From positions 1 through 64,000 of the forward strand of contig JHXB01000007.1 of assembly GCA_000621905.1 (NCBI GenBank): a DNA stretch of 64,000 nt, read 5' to 3'. Shown here piece by piece: positions 33,462 to 42,279 of this stretch. The number at the start of each line of letters is the position of its first letter. Position 1 is the first letter of the stretch. The translations under genes were made by a program, and so were the position numbers. Source of the DNA: Lachnospiraceae bacterium NC2004. GTDB lineage: Bacteria; Bacillota; Clostridia; Lachnospirales; Lachnospiraceae. The notes beneath the pieces are model-generated. The model was given only the letters and a program-made list of their open reading frames with translations, was not told where the DNA came from and ran no database searches.

Positions 33462-34745
33462 ATGAAGACTAAGATTTTTGTAGCCTTTCTAGCTGTAATT
33501 CTTGCTTTAACAGGATTTATGGGTTATTCAATATATAAAAAGAAATCAGCCGGCATCTTACCTGACAACATTTACATTAACAACATTCCTTGTGGTGGGA
33601 TGGCATTAGGCGAGACGAAAGCATTTCTTATTAACTCTTACAACATGAACGATGTTGTTCTCACGATCAACGGCAGAGAATATACTTATCCTATATCCTC
33701 TTTAGCCGAGTTAAATGTTGACTCCATCGACAATTTCAATATTCCGCTAAGCTACTACTTTATGTTTGGCGAGAACCATGTCACACTTGATTATTACAAA
33801 GTTAACCGGGATATGGTTAAGTCGACCTTGGGTTCTCTAATTAAGGATGAGCCTAAGAACGCCAAGATTAAGTACAAGAACGGAGAGTTTTCAATCAGAG
33901 AAGAAATATATCAGGGCAATTTAGATGACATTTACACTGAACTCGACAAGAAGATTAGCCTTGGTAAAATCGACATAACAAGATTCGTAACCGCTCCGAC
34001 CAAATTTGCCGAAGGCCTGATTGATGAGTGTGACAAGCGCAATAATTATATAAATGAGGACACCAAGTTCTCCAACATTCCAGAATCAATAACAACCGAT
34101 ATTAAGAAGTCTCACATCGTCAAAAATAAGATAGATTACTCTTGGATTGACGAATATGTCAACAACCTTTACTTAAAGTATTCCACTGCCGGTGGTACAC
34201 ATGAATTTACTGATGTAGACGGCAATACTTTCGAAGTAGTGGGCGGTACATACGGTTGGCTTATGGACTCTGACGCAACCAAGGCGCGAGTAATGTCCGA
34301 TCTCAAAAAAGGCAAAAATAAAACCAAAGCGGTATTTACACAAGAAGCCAATATAATCGGCTCTGCGGATATTGGAGATACTTATGTAGAAGTAAGCATT
34401 CCACAACAGACTATCAAATACGTCAAGAAAGGCAAAGTCAAGCTCCAAAGTGCATGTGTAACAGGCAAGATGACCAAAAAGCGCCACACATATACAGGCG
34501 TGTATTCAGTAATTGAGAAGCGCAAGGACACTTACTTAAAAGGTGCAACTTGGAACACACATGTAATGTATTTTATGTTATTTAATTATGCAGGTCAGGG
34601 ATTCCATGATGCAACCTGGCGTTCAGCATTTGGAGGCAACATCTATGTAAGAAACGGAAGTCATGGATGTGTTAATCTTCCATATAGCGCCGCAGAAGAT
34701 CTTTATAGCAAGATAGACGTCGGAACCCCGGTCGTCATCCACTAA
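33462..34745 (+). CDS. L,D-transpeptidase (YkuD domain)
   Basis: 427 residues. An N-terminal membrane anchor or signal (I-F-V-A-F-L-A-V-I-L-A-L-T-G-F-M) is followed by about 260 residues of a VanW-like/peptidoglycan-binding-4 type outer region and a C-terminal YkuD catalytic domain with H-G...S-H-G-C-V-N-L-P (catalytic Cys), ending I-D-V-G-T-P-V-V-I-H. It forms 3-3 cross-links in peptidoglycan or attaches proteins to it. GGGGATT precedes the ATG. A short hairpin (GGTGGC-CCC-GCCACC, 34768-34782) follows the stop. Confidence 0.92.
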   Translation: MKTKIFVAFLAVILALTGFMGYSIYKKKSAGILPDNIYINNIPCGGMALGETKAFLINSYNMNDVVLTINGREYTYPISSLAELNVDSIDNFNIPLSYYFMFGENHVTLDYYKVNRDMVKSTLGSLIKDEPKNAKIKYKNGEFSIREEIYQGNLDDIYTELDKKISLGKIDITRFVTAPTKFAEGLIDECDKRNNYINEDTKFSNIPESITTDIKKSHIVKNKIDYSWIDEYVNNLYLKYSTAGGTHEFTDVDGNTFEVVGGTYGWLMDSDATKARVMSDLKKGKNKTKAVFTQEANIIGSADIGDTYVEVSIPQQTIKYVKKGKVKLQSACVTGKMTKKRHTYTGVYSVIEKRKDTYLKGATWNTHVMYFMLFNYAGQGFHDATWRSAFGGNIYVRNGSHGCVNLPYSAAEDLYSKIDVGTPVVIH

Positions 34746-34849
34746 GCCCACCCCCAAGGCTCCCCCCGGTGGCCCCGCCACCCTGTGTTAATGCGTGGGA
34801 TAATATATTATATCATTTTTATATCAAAACTAAATTCTACAATTATACA

Positions 34850-34985
34850 AAGCAAAATGCACTATTTATGGGTGTTTGTGCGCCTCGTTACTTAACGAAT
34901 GCAAGCTTTAGCGATGCATGAGTTTAGTAACGCAAGCTGCGCACAATCAAGTCGAGAGACGCCCCATAAAATAGTGCTTTTGCTT
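34850..34985. repeat. large structured repeat, copy 1
   Basis: 136 bases with nested inverted repeats: outer AAGCAAAA...CACTATTTATGGG against CCCATAAAATAGTGC...TTTTGCTT; then GTGCGC/GCGCAC; then CGTTACT/AGTAACG; then GCAAGCTTTAGC inside. No open frame. It differs from copy 2 (35104-35240) at only a couple of bases, both in the left outer arm. It could be a miniature transposon or a structured RNA. Confidence 0.8.
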
Positions 34986-35006
34986 ATAATATCTAATTAT
35001 AATATT

Positions 35007-35054
35007 GACCTTTTTACGAAGGTCAAAGATTCTTCGCTTCGCTCAGAATGACAG
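35007..35054. repeat. REP-like element
   Basis: GACC, then AAGGTCAAAGATTCTTCGC, then CTTCGCTCAGAATGACAGG. It sits between the two large structured repeats and belongs to the same family as the elements at 22985 and 61926. Confidence 0.7.
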
Positions 35055-35103
35055 GGGTATCTATACTGACACTTTACTTATATTAAATTCTACTACTTTA
35101 TAA

Positions 35104-35240
35104 AAGCAAAACGCACTATTTTATGGGTGTTTGTGCGCCTCGTTACTTAACGAATGCAAGCTTTAGCGATGCATGAGTTTAGTAACGCAAGCTGCGCACA
35201 ATCAAGTCGAGAGACGCCCCATAAAATAGTGCTTTTGCTT
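35104..35240. repeat. large structured repeat, copy 2
   Basis: 137 bases, same orientation as copy 1. The outer arms here are a better match: CACTATTTTATGGG against CCCATAAAATAGTG. It ends 9 bases before the stop of the phosphoesterase gene. Together with copy 1 and the REP element it fills the 503-base space 34746-35248, where no gene is seen. Confidence 0.8.
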
Positions 35241-35248
35241 ATAATACT

Positions 35249-35842
35249 TTATTCGAATTCTATAATATAATGATCATACGCATTAATAATCCTGGTTTCT
35301 TTGTAATTCCTCTCCCTCTTATTGTTCATCCCATAATTCATATGTATATGCCCATGCACAAAGAACTTAGGCGAATACTTATCAATCAACGACACAAAAG
35401 CCTCAAATCCCTCATGCACCTTATCATCCCCATCATAGATATGATAAGCCGGCGCATGTGTAAGCAAAATATCAAAACCCCTGTTAAAGAAAATCTTCGG
35501 CTTAAGCTTGGCAACCCTACTCTTCATCTCAAACTGCGTATACTGATGTGGCCCATTCTTATACCTTATCGAACCACCAAGTCCAAGAATCCTAATCCCA
35601 TTATATTTGTAAATCTTGTCCTCTATGCAAATGCATCCTTCCGGTGGCTTTGTCTCATAACTCGCATCATGATTCCCATGAACATAAAGAATCGGAACCT
35701 TGGCGTATGTTGCAAGAAAAGAGAGAAACTCCGCCTTCAAATCGCCGGCAGACAATATAAGATCAATATCATTTAACTTATCCATGCTAAAGAAATCCCA
35801 ATAATACTTGGATTCAACATCAGCTAAAACTAATATCTTCAC
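35249..35842 (-). CDS. calcineurin-like metallophosphoesterase
   Basis: 197 residues. The motifs of the family are in order: L-A-D-V-E (Asp), S-A-G-D-L-K, G-N-H-D-A-S, L-L-T-H-A-P and H-G-H-I-H, so a two-metal centre is expected. Some relatives act on cyclic dinucleotides, cAMP or nucleotides; the substrate here is unknown. It starts with GTG, whose last bases overlap the stop of the ParB-like/BMP gene (35842), so it is translationally coupled to it. This is the last gene of the long wall-polymer operon. Confidence 0.88.
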   Translation of the reverse strand: MKILVLADVESKYYWDFFSMDKLNDIDLILSAGDLKAEFLSFLATYAKVPILYVHGNHDASYETKPPEGCICIEDKIYKYNGIRILGLGGSIRYKNGPHQYTQFEMKSRVAKLKPKIFFNRGFDILLTHAPAYHIYDGDDKVHEGFEAFVSLIDKYSPKFFVHGHIHMNYGMNNKRERNYKETRIINAYDHYIIEFE

Positions 35843-37767
35843 TAGTCTTGCTCCTCTCTTGCAACACCTGCATACTCAACCACTTCCCTGACATTATCAT
35901 CAAGGTCAGATAGCATCGGAATATCGCCGATAACATTATCAACCAACCACTCCATCTTGGTAAGATCATCAATATTAAGCGATGGTCCACCATTCACACT
36001 GTGCCTTAACACACCATTCTGATCTACAATATCACATGTAAGATTATCAAAAGAATCATCTACAATATGTTTCTTCATGGCATTGACAAGCGCTCTGACC
36101 TCAGATGGGACTTCTCTCGAAACAATGAGATCAATAACTCCGGCTGACATTCCCCACCAGTAGTTATAAGCCTTCTCACTCTCCTGCCAATCGCGCTTAA
36201 AAGAACCATTCAACACACTTCTGATCAAGCGCTCATAAAATATTCCCCAATGCCAAACCGGCATAACCATATTAACAGGACCCGCATCACTACGATAGTA
36301 GAGTCCGAACTCCCTCGAACTGCTGTCAGGAGTTATAAAATCCTGACCTGATAAATATCTTATGTCCTCTTTGACAAAAGAAGCACCGTAGTCGTAATCA
36401 TTTGCTGTCGTCCAATTAAGATATACCTTCGCGCGAGGATTAGTGAACTTAGCACCAATTGCAAATGCATTAATGTTGGTGGTAGTACCATAAAGCGGAT
36501 AATCCGCAATATATCCAATCTTGTTGTTATCAGCCATTGCACCCGCAACCATACCTGTTAAGAACTTCGCCTCATACATCCTGGCGTGATACGTCCTGAC
36601 ATACCTGTGAGGATTATTAAGCGAACAGTTAAGAATCTTGACATCCTGATGTTCAACAGCCACTTTAAGCGAAGCATCAAGTAATCTAGGTGTAACTGTG
36701 AAAATGATATCGGCACCCATCTCAACCTCTTTAGTCAAGATATCAACCGCATCTTCAATATCAGGAATAATCACCTTATCAGTCATAAGCTCGTCTCCAA
36801 ATCTATCCTCGACGTAGAGACGGCCCAGTTCATGCGTATATATCCAATCTGACGCTCCCGGCTCTTTATCATACACAAATACAACCTTGTACTGCTTCTC
36901 ACTCCAAGGAAGAAGGTAGTGTAAGAGTTTCTTACCTGCATTATCCTTATCTTCAGTCGGATCAGTAAGAATATCCATCTGATCCTCTTCCTTCTGAAGC
37001 ACAAGCTCATTCCATATCTTACCGATAGCCTCCTTCATAAGTGAAGGCGTCATTTCCTTAATCTTGTCATATCCGTAAATACTTAGGAAAGGAACAAAGG
37101 CGTCGCCAGACTTAATATGGAGCTTAGCTCCTCCCATCGCCTTGAATTCCTTACGAAACATAAAGAATACAGCGCTGAACTCCTTGCGTTTCTCATCACT
37201 CCAAGGCTCTTCTCTTCCTCCTGTAAGATCTAATATCTTTCCAAACTCACCAAGTCTTGAAACGTATAGCGCATTGATGCCTGCAATATCATAAAAGTCC
37301 ATGAACTCATAATATATCTGATTCTGCAAAAGATCAGACTTAGCAGGTATCTTTCTTGTAACCACAGCAGAGATAGTCACCGCCCCGTAATACTTAAGAA
37401 CACTGACTCTTTTATTGCCCTCAACAACATAGAATCTATTGAGATACTCATATACCTTAATCGGATCTCTAATACCCTCTTCAACCTGTGCGTCCGCAAG
37501 GTGTGACCATTTAGTCGAGAACTCAGTTCCATTATCTAAAAGCGGCATAAAGTTCCTTGCAAACGCTTCCGTCCTGCCGGCAGTACTTGTACCTACCACT
37601 CTGTCTAACGGAATATCACAAAGCCCAATCTCCACCTCCGAATCAATCTGAACATGTTTTAAGATGTCATCAAGAACCGGAAGGTACGGATACTCACCAT
37701 TAGAAATCGCCGATCTGTATTCTTTTTTACCAATTTTCTGCGCATCCAAATAATCTGTAACTGCCAT
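35842..37767 (-). CDS. cytosolic ParB-like/BMP-family fusion protein
   Basis: 641 residues with no signal peptide or membrane helix. The N-terminal third has a ParB-like partner-binding element: C-D-I-P-L-D-R-V-V-G-T, then V-E-G-N-K-R-V-S-V-L-K-Y-Y-G-A (about 120-135). The C-terminal half (about 290-600) is a BMP/PnrA-like periplasmic-binding fold: K-V-V-F-V-Y-D, D-I-I-F-T-V-T-P, K-F-L-T-G-M-V-A-G-A-M and N-A-F-A-I-G-A. BMP proteins bind nucleosides outside the cell, so a soluble intracellular version is unusual and is more likely a sensor. GGAGGC precedes the ATG. The identity of the ParB-like part is less sure. Confidence 0.8.
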   Translation of the reverse strand: MAVTDYLDAQKIGKKEYRSAISNGEYPYLPVLDDILKHVQIDSEVEIGLCDIPLDRVVGTSTAGRTEAFARNFMPLLDNGTEFSTKWSHLADAQVEEGIRDPIKVYEYLNRFYVVEGNKRVSVLKYYGAVTISAVVTRKIPAKSDLLQNQIYYEFMDFYDIAGINALYVSRLGEFGKILDLTGGREEPWSDEKRKEFSAVFFMFRKEFKAMGGAKLHIKSGDAFVPFLSIYGYDKIKEMTPSLMKEAIGKIWNELVLQKEEDQMDILTDPTEDKDNAGKKLLHYLLPWSEKQYKVVFVYDKEPGASDWIYTHELGRLYVEDRFGDELMTDKVIIPDIEDAVDILTKEVEMGADIIFTVTPRLLDASLKVAVEHQDVKILNCSLNNPHRYVRTYHARMYEAKFLTGMVAGAMADNNKIGYIADYPLYGTTTNINAFAIGAKFTNPRAKVYLNWTTANDYDYGASFVKEDIRYLSGQDFITPDSSSREFGLYYRSDAGPVNMVMPVWHWGIFYERLIRSVLNGSFKRDWQESEKAYNYWWGMSAGVIDLIVSREVPSEVRALVNAMKKHIVDDSFDNLTCDIVDQNGVLRHSVNGGPSLNIDDLTKMEWLVDNVIGDIPMLSDLDDNVREVVEYAGVAREEQD

Positions 37768-37795
37768 ATTGCCTCCTAATCCGACAAAGTGCCTT

Positions 37796-38938
37796 CTACT
37801 TCATCATCAAATCATACACTCTCTTAGCACTGTTACTGTCCTTATATTTATATGTATCATCAACAAACTCATCAAGATGGTACATACTGTCATACTCATC
37901 AATCGAAACATTAGACACTTCTCTAATCTTATTAATCACTCCTTCTTCGTCAAATGTTACCGCACCCGGAACATAGCTCTCATAGTCATGATAGAAACCT
38001 CTTCCGCTGTCACTAAACTCTTTAAGATCAGGCGCGTGAAATATCATCGGTCTCTTTAGCGCAGCATACTCAAACACAATCGACGAATAATCGCTAATCA
38101 GAATATCACTCGCAAAAAGAAGAGTATTAAGACTTCCATACGAACTAAAATCAACTACACCTTCAATTCCATCCTTATGTTGCTCATTAAATGTTTTTGC
38201 CACAAAAGGATGAAGCCTTATTCCGAGAACATATCCATCAGGAAGTTCACTCGCAACCTTCTTGACGTCAAGCATAAGCTTAGGATGATCTACATCCTTA
38301 TCTCTAAATGTCGGAGCATATAGGATAATCTTCTTATTCCTTAAATCAGGATAGTCTTTATAAAACATCTCCTTCTGCTCATCAATATAATCATCTCCCT
38401 TAAACAAGCAGTCCGTCCTTGGCATTCCGGTGATAAACACCTTATCATCAGGCATCGAAAAACTTCCGGAATATATGCGCTTGGTAGTCTCGGAGCTCAC
38501 AATCAAATGCGTGGTTTTAGCATTTGCCTTAATCTCTAAGTCCTTAAGACGACCTTCGTTGGCGTCTGAACCAATCTTCTTAATGACTCCTGTTCCGTGC
38601 CAAAGCTGAATAATCTTAACACCCTTCTTAGGCTTAATAAAAGCGTAAGGAAGAAACATGTTATCCATAATTACATACTTGCTCCTTGCAAGATGATAAC
38701 TGCTTATAAAGAAGAACCTAAACGCCTTAGCAAAACTCTTACCAAAATGAGTATCTCCTCTGACAAGGCTGTAAAATGAATAATCGCCCTTGTTTGCCAT
38801 ATAATCTCTCATAACCGCAACATTACCTGTACCGCCTGCGTCGTGAGTCATAATGAGAAACACTCTCTTCTCATCAAGCTTAAAAATACAAAAAATGCGA
38901 TAAAGAATCGCAAATATATGATATCCCAATTCTTTCAT
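37796..38938 (-). CDS. CDP-glycerol glycerophosphotransferase family protein
   Basis: 380 residues, TagB/TagF-type fold: L-W-H-G-T-G-V-I-K-K-I, G-M-P-R-T-D and S-D-Y-S-S-I-V-F-E-Y are the conserved blocks. It would move a polyol-phosphate unit from a CDP donor onto a lipid-linked acceptor at the inner membrane face. N-terminal hydrophobic stretch (Y-H-I-F-A-I-L-Y-R-I-F) may help it sit on the membrane. Second of two neighbouring family genes, 17 bases behind the first. Confidence 0.9.
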   Translation of the reverse strand: MKELGYHIFAILYRIFCIFKLDEKRVFLIMTHDAGGTGNVAVMRDYMANKGDYSFYSLVRGDTHFGKSFAKAFRFFFISSYHLARSKYVIMDNMFLPYAFIKPKKGVKIIQLWHGTGVIKKIGSDANEGRLKDLEIKANAKTTHLIVSSETTKRIYSGSFSMPDDKVFITGMPRTDCLFKGDDYIDEQKEMFYKDYPDLRNKKIILYAPTFRDKDVDHPKLMLDVKKVASELPDGYVLGIRLHPFVAKTFNEQHKDGIEGVVDFSSYGSLNTLLFASDILISDYSSIVFEYAALKRPMIFHAPDLKEFSDSGRGFYHDYESYVPGAVTFDEEGVINKIREVSNVSIDEYDSMYHLDEFVDDTYKYKDSNSAKRVYDLMMK

Positions 38939-38955
38939 CGCATTTCACTCCTTTA

Positions 38956-40140
38956 TTATTTGGCATTAAGCTTAGCTTCAATAAGCTCAGATACCTTCTT
39001 AGACGCATGTCCGTCATCACATGAATTATATTTATCACTAAATGCCTTGTATTTGTCTTGCCAGTCCTCGTCTTTATAATTCCTGATTGCTTCAGCTAAA
39101 CTCTTGGTATCCTGGGCTATAGGACCCGGTGCAGTCGCCAAGAAATCAAAGTAAAAACCTCTTAAATTGTTCTTATAATTCTCCATATCATAAGCAAAGA
39201 AGAACAAAGGACGCTTAAGCAAGCTATAGTCAAACATAACAGAAGAATAGTCTGTAATCAACATATCTGCCACAAGGTAAAGATCAGCAATATCAGCATG
39301 CTGATTGAACTCATAGATGAATCCTTTATACTTACTCCAATCAACCTTGTCCTCAACAAGATAATGATACTTGACTATCATTACGTATTCATCACTAAGA
39401 GCATCCCTCATGACATCGTAATCCATGTCGCTTACGAACTTATATCTACTCTTTGCAACGAACTGGTCGTCTCTCCAGGTTGGCGCATAGAGGATAATCT
39501 TCTTATCCTTAGGAAGCTTAAGTCTTGTCTTTAACTCATCGATATCCTTGGCATTATTCTTCTTAAAAAGGACATCATTTCTTGGATAACCTATCTCAAG
39601 CATATCCTTATGAAAATCAAAACATCTTCTAAATGTCTCTGTAGAGAACGGGTTCTGAGAAATCAGATAATCCCAGGTGTGAGAGTTCTTCTTAAAGTTC
39701 TCTCTGTACTTCTCAACGTCAGTACTTCCACCCATACTAAGTACATCCATGTCAAGCGCAAGCTTCTTAAGTGGTGTTCCATGCCAGGTCTGAATGTATG
39801 TAACACCCTCACGCTTAACAAGCCATTTAGGCATACGGGAATCTGAAACCCACACCTTGGCAATAGACATATAGTAGAGATACTTTAACCTCGTTCTTCT
39901 CACTATACTTACTCTGCCGGGAATCTTAGTCTTGACATCCTCGATAGACCAGACAAACCTGTACTTCTTATCAAGGCCCTGCTCTATCATGTACTCATAA
40001 ATTGCCCTTACATTACCGCTGTAGTTGCGACCAACATTTGACTCGAATACAACCACATCTTTAGATAGCGGTAAAATCTTGGTAAGTATAACGTAACCCA
40101 TAAGCGCAAGCTTACGAAGCGGCTTCTTAATCCATTTCAT
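38956..40140 (-). CDS. CDP-glycerol glycerophosphotransferase family protein
   Basis: 394 residues with the family blocks T-W-H-G-T-P-L-K-K-L, G-Y-P-R-N-D and L-I-T-D-Y-S-S-V-M-F-D-Y, and a hydrophobic/basic N-terminus. It is closer to the TagF type than the 37796 gene, judged by W-H-G-T-P-L. The start follows the cytidylyltransferase stop by two bases, so it is likely coupled to it. Whether it primes or extends the polymer cannot be told. Confidence 0.9.
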   Translation of the reverse strand: MKWIKKPLRKLALMGYVILTKILPLSKDVVVFESNVGRNYSGNVRAIYEYMIEQGLDKKYRFVWSIEDVKTKIPGRVSIVRRTRLKYLYYMSIAKVWVSDSRMPKWLVKREGVTYIQTWHGTPLKKLALDMDVLSMGGSTDVEKYRENFKKNSHTWDYLISQNPFSTETFRRCFDFHKDMLEIGYPRNDVLFKKNNAKDIDELKTRLKLPKDKKIILYAPTWRDDQFVAKSRYKFVSDMDYDVMRDALSDEYVMIVKYHYLVEDKVDWSKYKGFIYEFNQHADIADLYLVADMLITDYSSVMFDYSLLKRPLFFFAYDMENYKNNLRGFYFDFLATAPGPIAQDTKSLAEAIRNYKDEDWQDKYKAFSDKYNSCDDGHASKKVSELIEAKLNAK

Positions 40141-40142
40141 TG

Positions 40143-40547
40143 TTATTTCGCCTCTTTATCCGTAACTCCAAGGTCACTCTTAATCTTAGTTGTAGATATA
40201 CCCTCTGTTCTTGGGAGATATACAACCTCACAGTAATCCTTTAAGAAATCAAACTTACCGGTCCAGTCATGTCCCATTACAAATACATCAACATCATTGT
40301 TCTTGACATCGTCAATCTTCTGCTCCCATGTATTCTCAGGAAGAACCTCGTCAACATACTTGATAGCCTCAAGTATAGTCTTTCTGTCTTCAAATGAGTA
40401 ATAAGCTTTCTTGCCCTTAAGAGCGTTGAACTCATCTGTTGACACGACTACGATTAAGTAATCGCCAAGCTCCTTAGCCCTTCTTAAAATGTTGATGTGT
40501 CCCACATGCAACAAGTCAAATGTACCATAAGTAATAACCTTCTTCAT
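40143..40547 (-). CDS. tagD: glycerol-3-phosphate cytidylyltransferase
   Basis: 134 residues, the usual length of TagD. It makes CDP-glycerol from CTP and glycerol 3-phosphate, the donor for the neighbouring transferases. Nucleotidyltransferase motif G-T-F-D-L-L-H-V-G-H at the N-terminus and R-T-E-G-I-S-T-T-K-I near the end are both present. AAGGAGGAT precedes the ATG. Its place next to three glycerophosphotransferase genes supports CDP-glycerol as the donor. Confidence 0.92.
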   Translation of the reverse strand: MKKVITYGTFDLLHVGHINILRRAKELGDYLIVVVSTDEFNALKGKKAYYSFEDRKTILEAIKYVDEVLPENTWEQKIDDVKNNDVDVFVMGHDWTGKFDFLKDYCEVVYLPRTEGISTTKIKSDLGVTDKEAK

Positions 40548-40565
40548 TGAAATATCCTCCTTAAA

Positions 40566-41477
40566 CTACTTGTTATTAACTAATGCTTTTAATCTCTCTA
40601 TCTCTGCCTGAGCTTCTATGAGCTTGTCGTTGCTCTCTTTAAGCTCATCCTTAAGCTTCTTAACTTCTTCTTTACAATGCTGCTTTAATGATTTATCAAG
40701 TGACAAAAGTTCAACCTGATTAGGATCCTCCCCATCCTTCTCAGCGAGCATACGCTTATAAAACAGCGCAACCTCTTCTATCTCACCGGCCTTGATAATC
40801 TGACCGTGATCAAGAACGATAGCCTTATTACATATCTTTCTAACCTGTCTTAAAGAATGTGATACGAAAAGCACAGTCACGCCCTTATCAAACATTCCAG
40901 TTACCTTCTTAAGACTCTTCTGCTTAAACTTGGCATCTCCTACAGAGAGAACCTCATCAAGAATCAGAATCTCAGGATCAACCACTGTCGCAATCGAGAA
41001 TCCAAGTCTCGCCTTCATACCCGAAGAATAATTCTTGATAGGCATGTTGATGAAATCTCCAAGTTCCGAGAACTTGACTATCTCTTTATATTTAGATTCA
41101 AGAAATGACTTAGAATATCCAAGCACAGCACCATAGAGGAATATATTCTCCCTACCTGTGTACTCCTTATCAAAGCCTGCACCAAGCTCAAGCAAAGGCA
41201 CAACCTTACCTCTTGTAGAGACTGTTCCTTCGGTAGGTTTCATAACACCTGCAACAGTCTTAAGAAGCGTACTCTTACCTGCACCATTGGTGCCTAATAT
41301 ACCAAGATGGTCGCCCGGCTCAAGCGTAAAGCTGACATTCTTAAGAGCCCAGAACTCCTTATGTGATATCTGACCCTTGAACATCTTGATAGCATATTCC
41401 TTGATGCTGTCGACCTTCTCCTGATTCATATTAAATCTCATGGAAACATTGTCCACGACTACTGATGGCTTACCCAT
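40566..41477 (-). CDS. ABC transporter ATP-binding protein, polysaccharide/teichoic acid export
   Basis: 303 residues. Walker A G-T-N-G-A-G-K-S, signature Y-S-S-G-M-K-A-R-L and Walker B I-L-I-L-D-E-V place it in the TagH/RfbE/Wzt group. A C-terminal coiled coil (L-K-D-E-L-K-E-S-N-D-K-L-I-E-A-Q-A-E-I-E) is extra. AAGGTGAT before the ATG at 41477 decides the start; the longer frame would overlap the permease gene. It pairs with the permease upstream to export the finished polymer. Confidence 0.92.
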   Translation of the reverse strand: MGKPSVVVDNVSMRFNMNQEKVDSIKEYAIKMFKGQISHKEFWALKNVSFTLEPGDHLGILGTNGAGKSTLLKTVAGVMKPTEGTVSTRGKVVPLLELGAGFDKEYTGRENIFLYGAVLGYSKSFLESKYKEIVKFSELGDFINMPIKNYSSGMKARLGFSIATVVDPEILILDEVLSVGDAKFKQKSLKKVTGMFDKGVTVLFVSHSLRQVRKICNKAIVLDHGQIIKAGEIEEVALFYKRMLAEKDGEDPNQVELLSLDKSLKQHCKEEVKKLKDELKESNDKLIEAQAEIERLKALVNNK

Positions 41478-41487
41478 ATCAATCACC

Positions 41488-42279
41488 TTATAAATGTAAA
41501 ATAAAATCATCCTGCTTCTTGTAGAACACAATCAGTCCTATAAGGAAGCATCCAACAGAAAACAATCCGGAATAAAGAACCAAATTCCAGTGTATAGCCT
41601 CTCCAAACACACCATCCCTAAACACTCTTATGCAAGCGTAAAGCGGATTAATATCAAACAATATCGCCTTAGAAGGGCTCTTCTCCACGATTGAATCTGT
41701 ATAGTAAAATATCGCAGAACCGTACATAATCATCATTAGGAATACGCTCCAAATGTACTCGATATCCCTAAAGAACACATTCATAGTAGCAAGGATAAGT
41801 CCCACACCACTTGACATTATAAGAATAATGATAAGCGGTATAATACAGGTAAGTATCCTGAGTGTCGGGAACACACCCTCAAATATCATAAGTCCTAACA
41901 ACACAATCATGGAAATGATAAAGATTACATAGTTAAATATAACCGAAGACAATGGGTACATATACTTAGGTACGTACACCTTCTTAATCATTCCTGAATT
42001 CTGCCTGATTGATTTCATGGCGCCGTTAGTCGCACTTGAAAAGAAACTGTATAATAGTCTTCCTGATAGAATATACACAGGATATGACTCACCACTTCTT
42101 CCAAGTAACATACCGAATATAACAGTAAGTACAATAGTCGTAAGAAGCGGTTCAATGAGAGTCCACAAAATACCAAGATAAGATCTTCTGTACTTAAGCT
42201 TGACTCCCTTTTTAATCAGCTCAACCAACATGAACCGATATTTCATAAAATTCTTTGAAACTCTTTCTAGTTTATTCAC
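41488..42279 (-). CDS. ABC-2 type permease, polysaccharide/teichoic acid export
   Basis: 263 residues with six membrane segments and the G-I-L-W-T-L-I-E-P-L motif typical of TagG/KpsM-type permeases. GTG start overlapping the stop of the upstream transferase gene (GTGA, 42276-42279). It forms the channel for the ATPase encoded next. Confidence 0.92.
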   Translation of the reverse strand: MNKLERVSKNFMKYRFMLVELIKKGVKLKYRRSYLGILWTLIEPLLTTIVLTVIFGMLLGRSGESYPVYILSGRLLYSFFSSATNGAMKSIRQNSGMIKKVYVPKYMYPLSSVIFNYVIFIISMIVLLGLMIFEGVFPTLRILTCIIPLIIILIMSSGVGLILATMNVFFRDIEYIWSVFLMMIMYGSAIFYYTDSIVEKSPSKAILFDINPLYACIRVFRDGVFGEAIHWNLVLYSGLFSVGCFLIGLIVFYKKQDDFILHL

